This document shows, piece by piece, positions 16,266 to 25,648 of a stretch of 64,000 nucleotides of DNA. Position 1 is the stretch's first letter; each line of letters begins with the position of its first letter. The DNA comes from CAZHEV01 sp964531335 [NCBI: uncultured bacterium] (GTDB taxonomy: Bacteria > Eisenbacteria > RBG-16-71-46 > CAZHEV01): assembly GCA_964531335.1 (NCBI GenBank), contig CAZHEV010000004.1:137616-201615 (forward strand), in the 5' to 3' direction. The translations under genes and the position numbers were made by a program. Under the pieces are notes generated by a model that did no database searches, was not told where the DNA came from, and saw nothing but the letters and a program-made list of their open reading frames with translations.

Positions 16266-17453
16266 TTAGCGCCCGCAAACGGCACCAAATACCCTCATGG
16301 CGTTTCCACCGAGGATTTTCTCGACCTCGGAGGTCCTGTAGCCCCTGGCGAGAAGGATTTCCGTTATCCTCGGCATCCCGCTTGCGTCCTCCAGGCCGTC
16401 GGGCAGGCGGCTGACCCCGTCGAAATCAGACCCCAGCCCGACGAAATCTATCCCGGCCACGTGCGCTATGTAGTCTATGTGATCGACGATGGACTCGATC
16501 GGCACCTCCATCCGGTTCGAGACCTCACTGTAAATCCGGCGCCGGGCGCGCCACAGAAGATCCAGATCGTTGCCGTACAGCTCCGCCAGAGAATCGAACT
16601 CCGCCTTGTACACGGCGGGGACGCTTTCGATGGCGCGGGCGTAGGTGCTGTCGAGGTATCCCGCGTAGAAGTTCACTCCGACCAGACCCTTGTTGGAGGC
16701 GATCGCCCTTAGCTGGTTGTCGTTCAGGTTCCTGTAGTGAGGGCAGAGCTCGTAGGCGCAGGAGTGGGAGGCCATGATGGGGTCCTCGGTGATCTCCATG
16801 ACGTCCCAGAAGGTGGACTCGGACGCGTGGGAGACATCGATGATCATGCCGAGCTCGTTCATCATCCTTACTATCTCGCGGCCGTAGTCGGTGAGCCCTC
16901 CGTGGACGGGGCGCCCCTCGCCGGCTTCCTTCGCCGCGTCCGCCCAGTCGGTCGAGTTGTTCCAGGTAAGCGTCATGTAGCGCACGCCGCTGTCGTAGAA
17001 CTCTCGAAGTATCTCCGTGCTGTTCTGGATCGCGTGGCCTCCCTCGATGGCCAGAACCGCGGCGACCTTGTCCTGCGAGATGATCCGTCCGGCCTGGCCG
17101 GCGTCGAGGGCCTGGCCCATCGCGTCACGATTGGCGTCGAGCTCCCTGTAGAAGGCGTCTATCATCGCCCTCACCTGATGGGCGGAGCTGTCGGGATCCC
17201 CCTCGCCCCTGGATAGAAACTCCGGGCTCGGCCAACAGGCGAAGAATTGGAGATCGACGGCCCCCTCTCTCAGCCTCGGCAGGTCGATGTGCCCTTCCAC
17301 GTGACGTTCGCCCAACCTGTAACCCCGCAAAACGCGCAGCAAGGTGTCGCAGTGAAGGTCGCAGACCGTCGCCTCCCGGTGCAACTCGGCCGGGTCCGGG
17401 GCGCAGGACAGCGCCGCGGACGCGAGCAGAAAGAACATGAGAGTCCTTGCCAT
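16266..17453 (-). CDS. membrane dipeptidase (peptidase family M19), lipoprotein
   Basis: A 395-aa protein with lipoprotein signal ending at Cys17 (SAALSC). Metal-binding residues of the binuclear zinc site are visible: His34 and Asp36 in DLHCDT, Glu in IEGGHA, His in IDVSHAS, His in MASHSC and Asp in GLGSDFDG. M19 enzymes cleave dipeptides and accept D-residues on the C-terminal side. It should sit on the outer face of a membrane. It lies 62 nt downstream of the P1 peptidase on the same strand, likely one operon, facing the dgcN-dgcA genes. Expected length for the family. Confidence 0.9.
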   Translation of the reverse strand: MARTLMFFLLASAALSCAPDPAELHREATVCDLHCDTLLRVLRGYRLGERHVEGHIDLPRLREGAVDLQFFACWPSPEFLSRGEGDPDSSAHQVRAMIDAFYRELDANRDAMGQALDAGQAGRIISQDKVAAVLAIEGGHAIQNSTEILREFYDSGVRYMTLTWNNSTDWADAAKEAGEGRPVHGGLTDYGREIVRMMNELGMIIDVSHASESTFWDVMEITEDPIMASHSCAYELCPHYRNLNDNQLRAIASNKGLVGVNFYAGYLDSTYARAIESVPAVYKAEFDSLAELYGNDLDLLWRARRRIYSEVSNRMEVPIESIVDHIDYIAHVAGIDFVGLGSDFDGVSRLPDGLEDASGMPRITEILLARGYRTSEVEKILGGNAMRVFGAVCGR

Positions 17454-17515
17454 TACTTTCCCCCGAGAATGTCTTCCCCGCCGCCCCCCATGCCTTTCGC
17501 GCGGAGGCCCGTCGG

Positions 17516-18670
17516 CTAGTTCAGGGCCCCCCGCTCGCGCAGTAGGGCCTTAACCTCTTCGAGCGGCAGCGCCCGGGACCTGTGCCCCTCCCGGCCGGTT
17601 ATCGTGGCCGCCTTCAGCAATGAGTTGTACACCGCTTCCTCGGTCGCGTCTACGACGGCGGCGAAAAGCACGCTCATCCTGTCGTCCCGGAGTAGCGTGA
17701 ATTCGCCGGCCGGGTCCTCCGCGCCGTGTTCGATTCTATGCGCCGTGGAGAAAGCTATCGCGTAGTCGCCCGAGCCGTGCGACATAATGGATCCGGTCCG
17801 AGCGAGGCCCAGAAAGCTCCGCCGCGCGAGCCTCTCCAGGGCCCTCGCCGACAGCGGCGCGTCCGTGGCGACGACTATCATGCAAGATCCGCCTCCTCCT
17901 CCCCCGGGCCCCCCGGTTTCGGCGGCTTCTCCGAGGATAGACCCGACTGGCACGCCGGCCATGACCAGGGAGCCTCCGAAGTTCGTCTGAACCAGAACGC
18001 CCACGGTGTAAGTCCGCTCATCCACCCGCACGAGACGCGAAGAGGTGCCGATACCGCCCTTGAATCCCAGGCATCTCGTGCCGGTCCCGGCCCCGACCGA
18101 GCCCTCCTCGACCGGGCCGGCCGAGGCCGCGGCGACGGCGCTCATGACGTGCTTCTCCGTGACGTGGAGGCCGCGGATGTCATTGAGCCAGCCGTCGTTG
18201 CACTCGCCCGCCACGGGGTTGACGGAAAGGACCTTTTCGTTGCCCGGAGCGTTCAAGGCGCGTCTTACCAGGGCCGTTGCGGCGGTGAAGATGCCGAGCG
18301 TGTTCGTGAGGGCAATGGGCGTCTCGATCAGGCCGAGCTCCCTTACCTGGGTGATTCCGAGCAGCTTTCCGAACCCGTTTCCCACCGCTATCGCGCCGCA
18401 CACCTTCTGCTGGAACAAATCTCCATCGTGCGGTAGGATCGCCGTCACGCCGGTGCGTATGCCCGACCCTTCTATTATCGTCTCATGTCCCACCTTCACG
18501 CCGCCGACGTCGGTTATCGCGTTCCATTTTCCGGGACTGAAGCGTCCTATCACCAGGCCCATCTCTCGGGCCCTGGGCCTCTCCGGTCGGGGCTCGGGCC
18601 CGGAGAGGCCGGCAAAGGTCGATAGCGCCGCGATTGTCAGGACACATGTCTTTAGAAGCTTCGCCCTCAT
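17516..18670 (-). CDS. P1-family (DmpA-type) peptidase, exported
   Basis: A 384-aa protein. The ATG at 18670 has AAGGAGA about 9 nt upstream and begins a signal-like hydrophobic segment. DmpA-family landmarks are present: TDVGGVKVGH near residue 55, the NPVAGECNDG block, and a glycine run leading to the nucleophile in GGSCMIVVATDAPL. Cleavage before Ser262 would yield the two chains of an N-terminal-nucleophile enzyme. DmpA releases N-terminal L- or D-residues; specificities vary. It is followed by the M19 dipeptidase, so both probably process peptides outside the cytoplasm. Confidence 0.87.
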   Translation of the reverse strand: MRAKLLKTCVLTIAALSTFAGLSGPEPRPERPRAREMGLVIGRFSPGKWNAITDVGGVKVGHETIIEGSGIRTGVTAILPHDGDLFQQKVCGAIAVGNGFGKLLGITQVRELGLIETPIALTNTLGIFTAATALVRRALNAPGNEKVLSVNPVAGECNDGWLNDIRGLHVTEKHVMSAVAAASAGPVEEGSVGAGTGTRCLGFKGGIGTSSRLVRVDERTYTVGVLVQTNFGGSLVMAGVPVGSILGEAAETGGPGGGGGGSCMIVVATDAPLSARALERLARRSFLGLARTGSIMSHGSGDYAIAFSTAHRIEHGAEDPAGEFTLLRDDRMSVLFAAVVDATEEAVYNSLLKAATITGREGHRSRALPLEEVKALLRERGALN

Positions 18671-18887
18671 ATGACGCGTCTCCTTTCGCTCGAGCGAGGC
18701 CCGCCGCCGCGCGCCTCGGCCGGTCAGCCGAACGACCCATCCAGAGCACCATATCACACGGCCGCCCTTCGGTTAAGCGCAACGACCGCTCTTGCGGTTA
18801 CAATACTTGCCGTGGTGAAGCGACCGCGGGGTTATGTTAGTCTCGATGCGAAAAATGTAGCCCCCGCAATCCACCAAGGAGGGGTCT

Positions 18888-20015
18888 TTGACGAGAGGCG
18901 AAAGACAGGGAGGTTCCGGCGCGGGAGGACCGAAGTCAGGCTCCGCGCCGCGGCGGAGGATGGAAACCTCCAGGAGGCTGGTCATACTTGCCGAGGGCTC
19001 TCTCTCCGCGTTCGAGTCGAAGACCGCCGCCTGCGTTATCAGGTACAGGCCTCACGAGGTCGTCGCCGTGCTGGACAGCACGCGGGCCGGGCGGACTGTC
19101 TCCGGGGTCCTGGGCTTCGGCGGAGACATCCCGGTAGTATCGTCGCTGGAGGAGGCGCTTGCGCATTCGCCGAACGCTCTCCTGATAGGAATTGCGCCCC
19201 GAGGCGGCGGGCTTCCCGAATCCTGGCGGCCGGTCATAGCCTCGGCGATCTCCGCGGGGCTGGACATAATAAGCGGGCTGCACTTCTTCGTGTCCGAGGA
19301 CCCCGAGCTCGCCTCGCTCGCGCGCCGAAGCGGGGCGGAGATCCTCGACCTGAGAAAGGTTCCGGAGGATATCGGCGTCTCGACCTGCAGGGCGGGGGCC
19401 GTCCAGTCGAAGGTGATCCTCACCGTGGGCACGGACTGTAACGTCGGCAAGATGACGGCGTCCATGGAGTTTGTCTCCGAGGCCAAGCGCCGGGGGTTGG
19501 ACGCCGTCATGGTGGCCACGGGGCAGACGGGCATATATCTTACCGGGCGCGGTTTCGCCGTGGACCGCGTGGTGGCGGATTACATAGCCGGCGCGGCCGA
19601 AAGGCTCGTCCTGGACGCGGCCGCCGGCGGCGACTGGTTGATCGTGGAAGGGCAGGGCTCGCTGACGCACCCGGCCTATTCCGGGGTGGCCCTGGGGATG
19701 CTCCACGGGAGCATGCCGGACTGCATGGTGCTCTGCCATCACGCCGGCCGTTCCAAGGTCTCGGGATACGATCTGGACCTGCCGCCGATTCCGGAGCTGA
19801 TAAACATGCACGAGGCCCTCGCAAGGTATGTGAAGCCGGCCAAGGTGGCGGCGATTGCCGTGAATTGCTGCGATCTGAGCGAGGAGGCGACCGCGGGGGC
19901 TTGCGCTGCCATTGAGGCGGAGACCGGTCTTCCCGCGGCCGATCCGGTCCGCCGGGGCGCGGGCCGGCTGGTGGACGCGATAGAGGCGGAGCTGTCCCGG
20001 CGCGGAGACCGCTAG
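18888..20015 (+). CDS. dgcN: DUF1611 protein, DgcN-type D-glutamate N-acetyltransferase
   Basis: A 375-aa DUF1611-family protein with an N-terminal Rossmann-like part and a central P-loop-like GTDCNVGKMT at 181-190. Conserved blocks GQTGIYLTGRG and VEGQGSLTHP follow. In the described D-glutamate catabolic pathway DgcN N-acetylates D-glutamate, and DgcA then racemises the product. The pairing with the next gene supports that reading here. The start is TTG, because AAGGAGG lies about 5 nt upstream; the alternative ATG at 18960 has no usable ribosome site. Cytoplasmic. Confidence 0.75.
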   Translation: MTRGERQGGSGAGGPKSGSAPRRRMETSRRLVILAEGSLSAFESKTAACVIRYRPHEVVAVLDSTRAGRTVSGVLGFGGDIPVVSSLEEALAHSPNALLIGIAPRGGGLPESWRPVIASAISAGLDIISGLHFFVSEDPELASLARRSGAEILDLRKVPEDIGVSTCRAGAVQSKVILTVGTDCNVGKMTASMEFVSEAKRRGLDAVMVATGQTGIYLTGRGFAVDRVVADYIAGAAERLVLDAAAGGDWLIVEGQGSLTHPAYSGVALGMLHGSMPDCMVLCHHAGRSKVSGYDLDLPPIPELINMHEALARYVKPAKVAAIAVNCCDLSEEATAGACAAIEAETGLPAADPVRRGAGRLVDAIEAELSRRGDR

Positions 20016-20108
20016 CGCATCCGTCGCGCCGGACGCGGGCACTCATTCCTCTGGGCGAGGGCGCGAGAAGGAAAGCGCGTGAAGCAAACCGACAGGAGAG
20101 AAGAAGCC

Positions 20109-21185
20109 ATGTTGACCGCCGAACCGATGGATCTGAGAACCAAGCACGTATTCGGTATCTCCAGAAGCGCGTCGGATCTGTTCCGCAACGTTCTCGTAAC
20201 GCTGAAGGCCGGCGGCTGCGAGGGGATAGGCGAGGCCGCTCCCAGCGAGTTCTACGGGGAAGATCAGGAGTCCACCCTTCGCGCCCTGGAGACGATGAAA
20301 GTGGAGTTGGCGAAGAACCTGGCGCTTCTCTCCGCGGATTCCGGGGGAATGTCCGGGTTCAACATTCAAACCGTGAACGAGATCCTGGACGTGGCCGAGG
20401 AGCCCTGCGCCGCCGCGCGTGCCGCGGTCGACATGGCCATGTACGACATTCTGGGCAAGGAGCTGAATGCGCCCCTCTGGCGGCTGCTGGGTCTCGATCC
20501 GGGCAGGACCCCGATAACGTCGTTCACAATAGGGCTGGACAAGATAGACGTGATGTTGGAAAAGCTCGAGGAAGCCCGGAACTTCCCCCTCCTCAAGATA
20601 AAACTCAACACCGGGGCGGACGTCGATGTAATATCCGCCATCCGGGCGAAGACGTCCCAGCGCATTCGCGTCGACGCAAACTGCGCGTGGGACCCCGGCG
20701 AGGCGGTGGGGGTCATAAGGAAGCTCGAGGATCTCGGGGTGGAGATGGTCGAGCAGCCGGTGGACAAGGAAGACCTCGAGGGGCTGAAGTACGTCTCGGA
20801 CAGAGTGGACGTGCCCGTTTTCGCGGACGAGAGCTGCCTGGTATCATCCGACATCTACAACCTGGCCGGGCACGTCGACGGCATCAACATAAAGCTGATG
20901 AAATGCGGCGGCCCCAGCGAGGCGCTCAGAATGATCCATACGGCGCGGGCGGTGGGGCTCGAGGTCATGATCGGGTGCATGATAGAAAGCTCCATAGCCG
21001 TGACGGCCGCGGCCCACCTGACGCCGTTGGTCGACGCCGCCGATCTCGACGGGGCGCTGCTGCTCTCGAACGATCCCTTCGTTGGAATGACGGTGCGCGA
21101 CGGGAAAATAATCCTCCCCGACGGCCCCGGCCTGGGCGTCATCAGAAGGCGGGAGTCGAGTGAGAAGACCGGAGAAAGAGGGTAG
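20109..21185 (+). CDS. dgcA: enolase-superfamily epimerase, DgcA / dipeptide epimerase
   Basis: A 358-aa protein of the muconate-lactonising/dipeptide-epimerase group. The catalytic lysine motif is KIK (Lys163, Lys165). Metal ligands are Asp189 (RVDANCAW), Glu215 (VEQP) and Asp240 (FADES), and the second-face lysine is Lys262 (INIKLMKCGG). DgcA racemises N-acetyl-D-glutamate; close relatives epimerise L-Ala-D-Glu from cell-wall turnover. The two reactions cannot be separated by eye, but the adjacent dgcN favours the former. The ATG at 20109 has AGGAG upstream; a GTG 30 nt earlier is possible. Confidence 0.8.
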   Translation: MLTAEPMDLRTKHVFGISRSASDLFRNVLVTLKAGGCEGIGEAAPSEFYGEDQESTLRALETMKVELAKNLALLSADSGGMSGFNIQTVNEILDVAEEPCAAARAAVDMAMYDILGKELNAPLWRLLGLDPGRTPITSFTIGLDKIDVMLEKLEEARNFPLLKIKLNTGADVDVISAIRAKTSQRIRVDANCAWDPGEAVGVIRKLEDLGVEMVEQPVDKEDLEGLKYVSDRVDVPVFADESCLVSSDIYNLAGHVDGINIKLMKCGGPSEALRMIHTARAVGLEVMIGCMIESSIAVTAAAHLTPLVDAADLDGALLLSNDPFVGMTVRDGKIILPDGPGLGVIRRRESSEKTGERG

Positions 21186-21969
21186 CGGGCCGAAGGTTGT
21201 CTCGGCGAGCCGCCGTGTGGACATGGTGTCCGGCTACCGCGAGGAGCTGGTTGAGATATTAGGGAGGGACTGGCCGCCTCCGCGCGTGCACACACTGGTT
21301 CTTTGGACGAAGAACCCTCCGGCGCTGGCCGCCGATCGATCGCTTCTTTCGCTCCTTTCATCCTACGATCAGGTCTTTCTGCATCTTACCGTCACGGGGC
21401 TGGGGGGCACGGTCCTGGAGCCCAAGGCGCCCCCGTGGGGTGACTCGGTTGCGGTCCTGCCGGAGCTGGTGAAGTTCGCCGGGGCGCCCCGAAGGGTCAG
21501 GCTCCGTTTCGATCCCCTTATCGAGGTCGCCACGGCGGAAGGCACGCTTCTCTCAAACATCGGCATGTTCGAGGAGGTCGCCGGCGCGGGCGTGAAGCAC
21601 GGCATACGTGATGTCTCGGTGAGCTGGGTCACGTCTTACCGGAAAGTCAATGCCCGGCTCGAAGCGCGGGGGATGAAGATAGAAGACAGGACAGGGGCCG
21701 AGATGGCCGGGCTCTTCGGCGATATGGGGGCGAGGGCGGAGGCGATCGGGGTCACGCTCCATCCGTGCTGTGTGCCGGGGCTTCCGAGATCGCGATGCAT
21801 CGACGGGGAGCTGCTCAACAGACTGCATCCAAAGGGCGGCGTATGTTCCACGAAGCGTGCCGCGGGACAGAGGCCCCTCTGCGGCTGCACCGAGAGCTTC
21901 GATATCGGATGGTACAAACCTTGCCCGACCGGATGCCTGTACTGTTACGGCAATCCCGCCGTGCGTTGA
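21160..21969 (+). CDS. DUF1848 protein with C-terminal cysteine cluster
   Basis: A 269-aa protein matching the DUF1848 family: an N-terminal SASRRVDM block, WTKNP, then RFDPLIE. The C-terminal part has several cysteines ending in CPTGCLYCYGNP, a CxxxCxxC arrangement suggestive of an Fe-S cluster. The family has no established biochemical role; radical chemistry has been suspected from the cysteines. The GTG start overlaps the dgcA stop by 26 nt, so translation is coupled and a role linked to dgcNA is plausible. Confidence 0.8.
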   Translation: MRRPEKEGSGPKVVSASRRVDMVSGYREELVEILGRDWPPPRVHTLVLWTKNPPALAADRSLLSLLSSYDQVFLHLTVTGLGGTVLEPKAPPWGDSVAVLPELVKFAGAPRRVRLRFDPLIEVATAEGTLLSNIGMFEEVAGAGVKHGIRDVSVSWVTSYRKVNARLEARGMKIEDRTGAEMAGLFGDMGARAEAIGVTLHPCCVPGLPRSRCIDGELLNRLHPKGGVCSTKRAAGQRPLCGCTESFDIGWYKPCPTGCLYCYGNPAVR

Positions 21970-22041
21970 GAGGCCTTGCCTTGGACCCGCGGGGAGTGAC
22001 CGGCTGCCCGCGGGCAGGTCGGTTGGCGGGCGCCTAAGGCC

Positions 22042-22070
22042 TTGACTTGATTCGGGCGCCGGAATAGTTT
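22042..22070 (+). promoter_or_regulatory. promoter of the CPBP protease gene
   Basis: TTGACT at 22042-22047, 17 nt, TAGTTT at 22065-22070; the gene starts about 100 nt downstream. Confidence 0.55.
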
Positions 22071-22176
22071 CTCTGCAACTCGCATAAAGCCGCCGGACCC
22101 TCGCGCCGGCCCGCGCGAGAAAGCGGGGCCCGGCGTTGGCCGCCGACCGCAGCTACCGTTCCCAGTGGAGGACGCC

Positions 22177-23838
22177 GTGAACGACGACAGACTAAAGAAA
22201 GGCCTGCTGCCCTGGACCGTGCTGGGCGTGGCCGGCCTCGCAGTCTTTCTCCTTTTCTTCAGTCACGCTTTCCCGACCGCTTCGCTGGAGCTGGAAGTGG
22301 GCCGCGGCGAGGCCCACCGCCTCGCCGGGCGGTTCCTGGAGAGCCGCGGGCTGGGCACGCAGGACTACACCGGCTCGACCGTCTTCGGGGGCGACCAGAT
22401 GGCCTCCGTTTTCCTCCAGAAGACTCTGGGCATGGAGGAGGCGAACAAGCTGTTGGAGGATGAGATCCCCGCCTGGAGATGGAGGAGCCGCTGGTTCAAG
22501 TCGGCCCAGAAAGAGGAGATGGCGGTTGCGCTCAGCCCCGGCGGCGAGCTTCTGGGCTTCGGCCACGCCATAGAGGAGGCCGCCGAGGGCGCCGACTTAC
22601 CCGCCGACAGCGCAAAGGCCATAGCCGAGGCCTTCCTTGAGGAGCGGGGCGTCGACCTGGCAGGGCTGGAGGAGGTCGAGGCATCGAGCGAGAAGAAGGA
22701 CAACCGCACGGATCACTTCCTGGAGTGGAAGGTGCGGGACTATTCGCTCGCGTGGGACCCGGACGACCCCGAGGCCGGAGAGGCGACCCTTCGCTACGCG
22801 GTGAGAGTGCAGGGGGACGAGATAGGGTACTACAGGCACTACCTCAAGGTGCCGGAGAGGTTCAGCCGCGCGATAGAGAAAGAGACCGGCCTGGGCAATC
22901 TGCTCGCCGTGGTGAGCTACGTGCTCATCCTGCTGACCATTGTCGCGGCCGGCATAATGGCGATAATCAGGGCGAAGAAGACCGAGGTCCCCTGGAAGCT
23001 CTACGTCGTGATCGCCGCGGGTATAGCCGTCCTTTCGCTGCTCAACGTGCTGAACTCGTTCCCTGTGGCCAAGATATCATATCCCACCGAATGGACCTAC
23101 GCCACGTACGTCGGGATATTCGTGGCCGGCGCGGTGGTGGTGGCCCTGGCCTACTCGCTTTGGATACTGCTGACCGGAATGTCCGGTCACTTCATGGCGG
23201 CCGAGACCTACCCGCGGAGCCTCGCCGGCTTCGAGGACATAGGCCAGGGGAGGATCGCCTCGCGGAAGGTCGGCTACTCCTGCCTCATCGGGTACGGGGT
23301 GGGCCTTTTCTTCCTGGGGTATCTCACGGTCTTCTATCTCGTCGGGCGCAAGTTCTTGGGTGTATGGCTTCCCGCCGAGAGCCGTTACTCGAACATGGTG
23401 TCGTACTACGTGCCCTTCCTCGTGCCCTTGGTGCTGAGCCTGGCGGCCTCGCTTTCGGAGGAGTTCACGAGCCGCCTCTTCTCCATATCGTTCCTTAAGC
23501 GATATCTAAAGCTGACCCCCGTGGCCCTCCTGATACCGGCCGTGATATGGGCGTTCGCCCACTCGTCCTACCAGGTCTTCCCCGTTTACGTCAGGGGGAT
23601 AGAGTTGACCATAGGGGGCTTGATATTCGGCTTCGTGTTCATCAAGTATGACATACTGGCGTGCATCGTGGCCCACTACGTGGTGGACGCGATACTCTTC
23701 GCGATGCCTCTCCTCGGGTCCGACAACAACTACTTCATGATCTCGGGCCTGGTTGTCATCGGCCTGGGCCTGGTCCCTCTGTTGCTGGGGCTTGTCGGGG
23801 CCGGGAGAAGCAAGACGGCGGCGGCGCCCGGGTCGTAG
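22177..23838 (+). CDS. CPBP-family intramembrane metalloprotease (CAAX-protease-like)
   Basis: A 553-aa protein. One N-terminal membrane segment is followed by an extracytoplasmic region of about 200 residues with two PepSY-like repeats. Then come roughly 8 membrane segments bearing the Abi/CPBP motifs: Glu-Glu in ASLSEEFTSR, His in FAHSSYQ, and His/Asp in AHYVVDA. Members cut substrates within or near the membrane; the substrate is unknown here. The GTG at 22177 is preferred because GGAGG lies 5 nt upstream; a GTG at 22165 is the alternative. Longer than most CPBP proteins because of the soluble N-terminal region. Confidence 0.82.
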   Translation: MNDDRLKKGLLPWTVLGVAGLAVFLLFFSHAFPTASLELEVGRGEAHRLAGRFLESRGLGTQDYTGSTVFGGDQMASVFLQKTLGMEEANKLLEDEIPAWRWRSRWFKSAQKEEMAVALSPGGELLGFGHAIEEAAEGADLPADSAKAIAEAFLEERGVDLAGLEEVEASSEKKDNRTDHFLEWKVRDYSLAWDPDDPEAGEATLRYAVRVQGDEIGYYRHYLKVPERFSRAIEKETGLGNLLAVVSYVLILLTIVAAGIMAIIRAKKTEVPWKLYVVIAAGIAVLSLLNVLNSFPVAKISYPTEWTYATYVGIFVAGAVVVALAYSLWILLTGMSGHFMAAETYPRSLAGFEDIGQGRIASRKVGYSCLIGYGVGLFFLGYLTVFYLVGRKFLGVWLPAESRYSNMVSYYVPFLVPLVLSLAASLSEEFTSRLFSISFLKRYLKLTPVALLIPAVIWAFAHSSYQVFPVYVRGIELTIGGLIFGFVFIKYDILACIVAHYVVDAILFAMPLLGSDNNYFMISGLVVIGLGLVPLLLGLVGAGRSKTAAAPGS

Positions 23839-24110
23839 GAGAGCCGCCGCCCGCCCGGCGCGGGGTGGAACCGGAGGGAGCCGTATCGGCGCCGGAAGAT
23901 CTGATCCCGGTATGCATCCTTCCGTTGGGGCGCCCCGCCGAGACGCCCCGGCGAGCGGGCAGGCGGGCTCTGGGCGACCTGGTCCGCGAGGAGACCGTCC
24001 GCGGGCCGGGCCTGGGAAAGCCCTAAACGCCCGGACCGTGCCGGACCCTCCCGCGGCGGGGCCCTTTCAAAGGGCCGGCGAGCGGCCCCCGCTCCCGGCG
24101 CGTTTTCGTC
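23839..24110. other. gene-free stretch with palindrome
   Basis: No gene seen. A perfect 17-bp palindrome (arms GGCCCTTT and AAAGGGCC) lies at 24060-24076. It lacks a following U-run, so it may be an operator or a weak terminator for the protease gene. Confidence 0.45.
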
Positions 24111-24139
24111 TTGACTTATGGCCCCCCGTGGGGCAATCT
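24111..24139 (+). promoter_or_regulatory. candidate promoter of the citrate synthase gene
   Basis: TTGACT at 24111-24116, 17 nt, CAATCT at 24134-24139. The -10 match is poor; TATCTG a few bases later is an alternative. Confidence 0.35.
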
Positions 24140-24253
24140 ATCTGAGGTCCCTGCGATCCAGACCGCTTCATCGCCTACATGAAAACGCAAATCACTCCAG
24201 CTTCTTTTTGTTGGGATGGGTGAGGGTAGGAACAGCCGCAAGGAGGCAATGCA

Positions 24254-25552
24254 ATGTTGGAAAAAGTACTGGGCGGGAAGATCGACGCCCACCGGCCCCG
24301 AACGGTGAAGCTCCTCAAGGAGCACGGCGACAAGAAAGTCTCCGAGGTCACCATCAAGCAGGCCATAGGCGGCGCCCGGGGCGTTCGCTGCCTGGTCACG
24401 GACATCTCCTATCTCGACCCGAACGAGGGCATCCGCTTCCGCGGCATGACTATCCCGGAGACTCTCGAGGCTCTGCCCAAGGTGCCCGGCAAGGAGCAGC
24501 CCTACGTCGAGGGTCACATCTGGCTGCTATTGACCGGCGAGGTGCCGACGGAGGACCAGGCCAAGTGGCTGTGCGATGAGCTGAAGAAGCGCCGCGCGCT
24601 GCCCGACGAGACGAAGGCGGAGCTGCGGGCCATGCACAAGGACAGCCATCCGATGGCCATGTTCTCGACCGGCATCCTATCGTTGGAGCACCAGTCGGAA
24701 TACGTCAAGGCGTACAACAAGGGTCTGGGCAGGATGGACCACTGGCAGCCGACGCTCGAGGACGCCCTCGACCTGTGGGCCAAGCTCCCCGTGCTCGGCG
24801 CCTTCATCTATCGCCTGAAGTACAAGGGCGACGACCAGATCGAGTCCAACCCCGACCTGGACATGGGGGGCGACTTCGCGCACATGATGGGCATCGACGA
24901 GCCCTATGACGACGTCGCGCGCCTGTACTTCATCCTCCACTCCGACCACGAGTCGGGAAACGTCTCGGCCCACGCCGGCCACCTGGTGGCCAGCGCCCTC
25001 AGCGACATCTACTACGCGTACTCGGCCGCCATCAACGGCCTGGCGGGTCCGCTCCACGGACTGGCAAATCAGGAAGTGTTGAGATGGATCCAGGGCGTCA
25101 TGGAGAAGATGGGCAACAAGGTGCCGAGCGAGGAGGAGATGAAGGAGTTCGTGTGGGGTACCTTGAACTCCGGGCAGGTGATACCGGGCTTCGGCCACGC
25201 GGTGCTGCGCAAGACCGATCCGCGCTACACCGAGCAGCGTAACTTCTGCCTCAAGCATCTGCCGGACGATCCCATCTTCAAGTACGTGGACATACTCTAC
25301 AAGGTCGTGCCCCCGATCCTGAAGGAGCAGGGCAAGGCGGCCAACCCGTGGCCCAACGTGGACGCGCAGTCGGGCGTGATCCAGTGGCACTATGGTCTGA
25401 GGGAGTACGACTTTTACACGGTGCTCTTCGGCATCGGACGGTCGCTCGGCGTTCTGTCTAACATCGTCTGGGACCGCGCCCTCGGTTATCCCATCGAGAG
25501 GCCCAAGTCGGTGACCACCAAGATGCTCGAGGACGTCGCCGGCGGCAAGTAG
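24254..25552 (+). CDS. gltA: citrate synthase, eukaryote-type
   Basis: A 432-aa protein that condenses acetyl-CoA with oxaloacetate. The sequence resembles mitochondrial-type enzymes more than E. coli GltA: LHSDHESGNVSAHAGHL, the catalytic GPLHGLANQE, PGFGHAVLRKTDPRY and the Asp of NVDAQSG. AAGGAGG lies 7 nt before the ATG, a strong ribosome site that suggests high expression. It stands alone with its own terminator. With pyruvate:ferredoxin oxidoreductase it supplies the oxidative entry to the citric acid cycle. Confidence 0.95.
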   Translation: MLEKVLGGKIDAHRPRTVKLLKEHGDKKVSEVTIKQAIGGARGVRCLVTDISYLDPNEGIRFRGMTIPETLEALPKVPGKEQPYVEGHIWLLLTGEVPTEDQAKWLCDELKKRRALPDETKAELRAMHKDSHPMAMFSTGILSLEHQSEYVKAYNKGLGRMDHWQPTLEDALDLWAKLPVLGAFIYRLKYKGDDQIESNPDLDMGGDFAHMMGIDEPYDDVARLYFILHSDHESGNVSAHAGHLVASALSDIYYAYSAAINGLAGPLHGLANQEVLRWIQGVMEKMGNKVPSEEEMKEFVWGTLNSGQVIPGFGHAVLRKTDPRYTEQRNFCLKHLPDDPIFKYVDILYKVVPPILKEQGKAANPWPNVDAQSGVIQWHYGLREYDFYTVLFGIGRSLGVLSNIVWDRALGYPIERPKSVTTKMLEDVAGGK

Positions 25553-25571
25553 GTCACGAGCAGTTAAGCGA

Positions 25572-25615
25572 ACGGGGTCGCACCTGAAGGCTCCCGGCCT
25601 TCGAGGCGACCCCGT
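25572..25615. terminator. terminator between convergent gltA and the exported-protein gene
   Basis: Ten-base perfect arms (25572-25581 and 25606-25615) enclose a second small stem. Modest T-richness follows on the plus side. The position between two converging stops suggests bidirectional use. Confidence 0.7.
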
Positions 25616-25648
25616 CTCTTATCTTGCGCGGCGGGCGCGGGGACGGTC

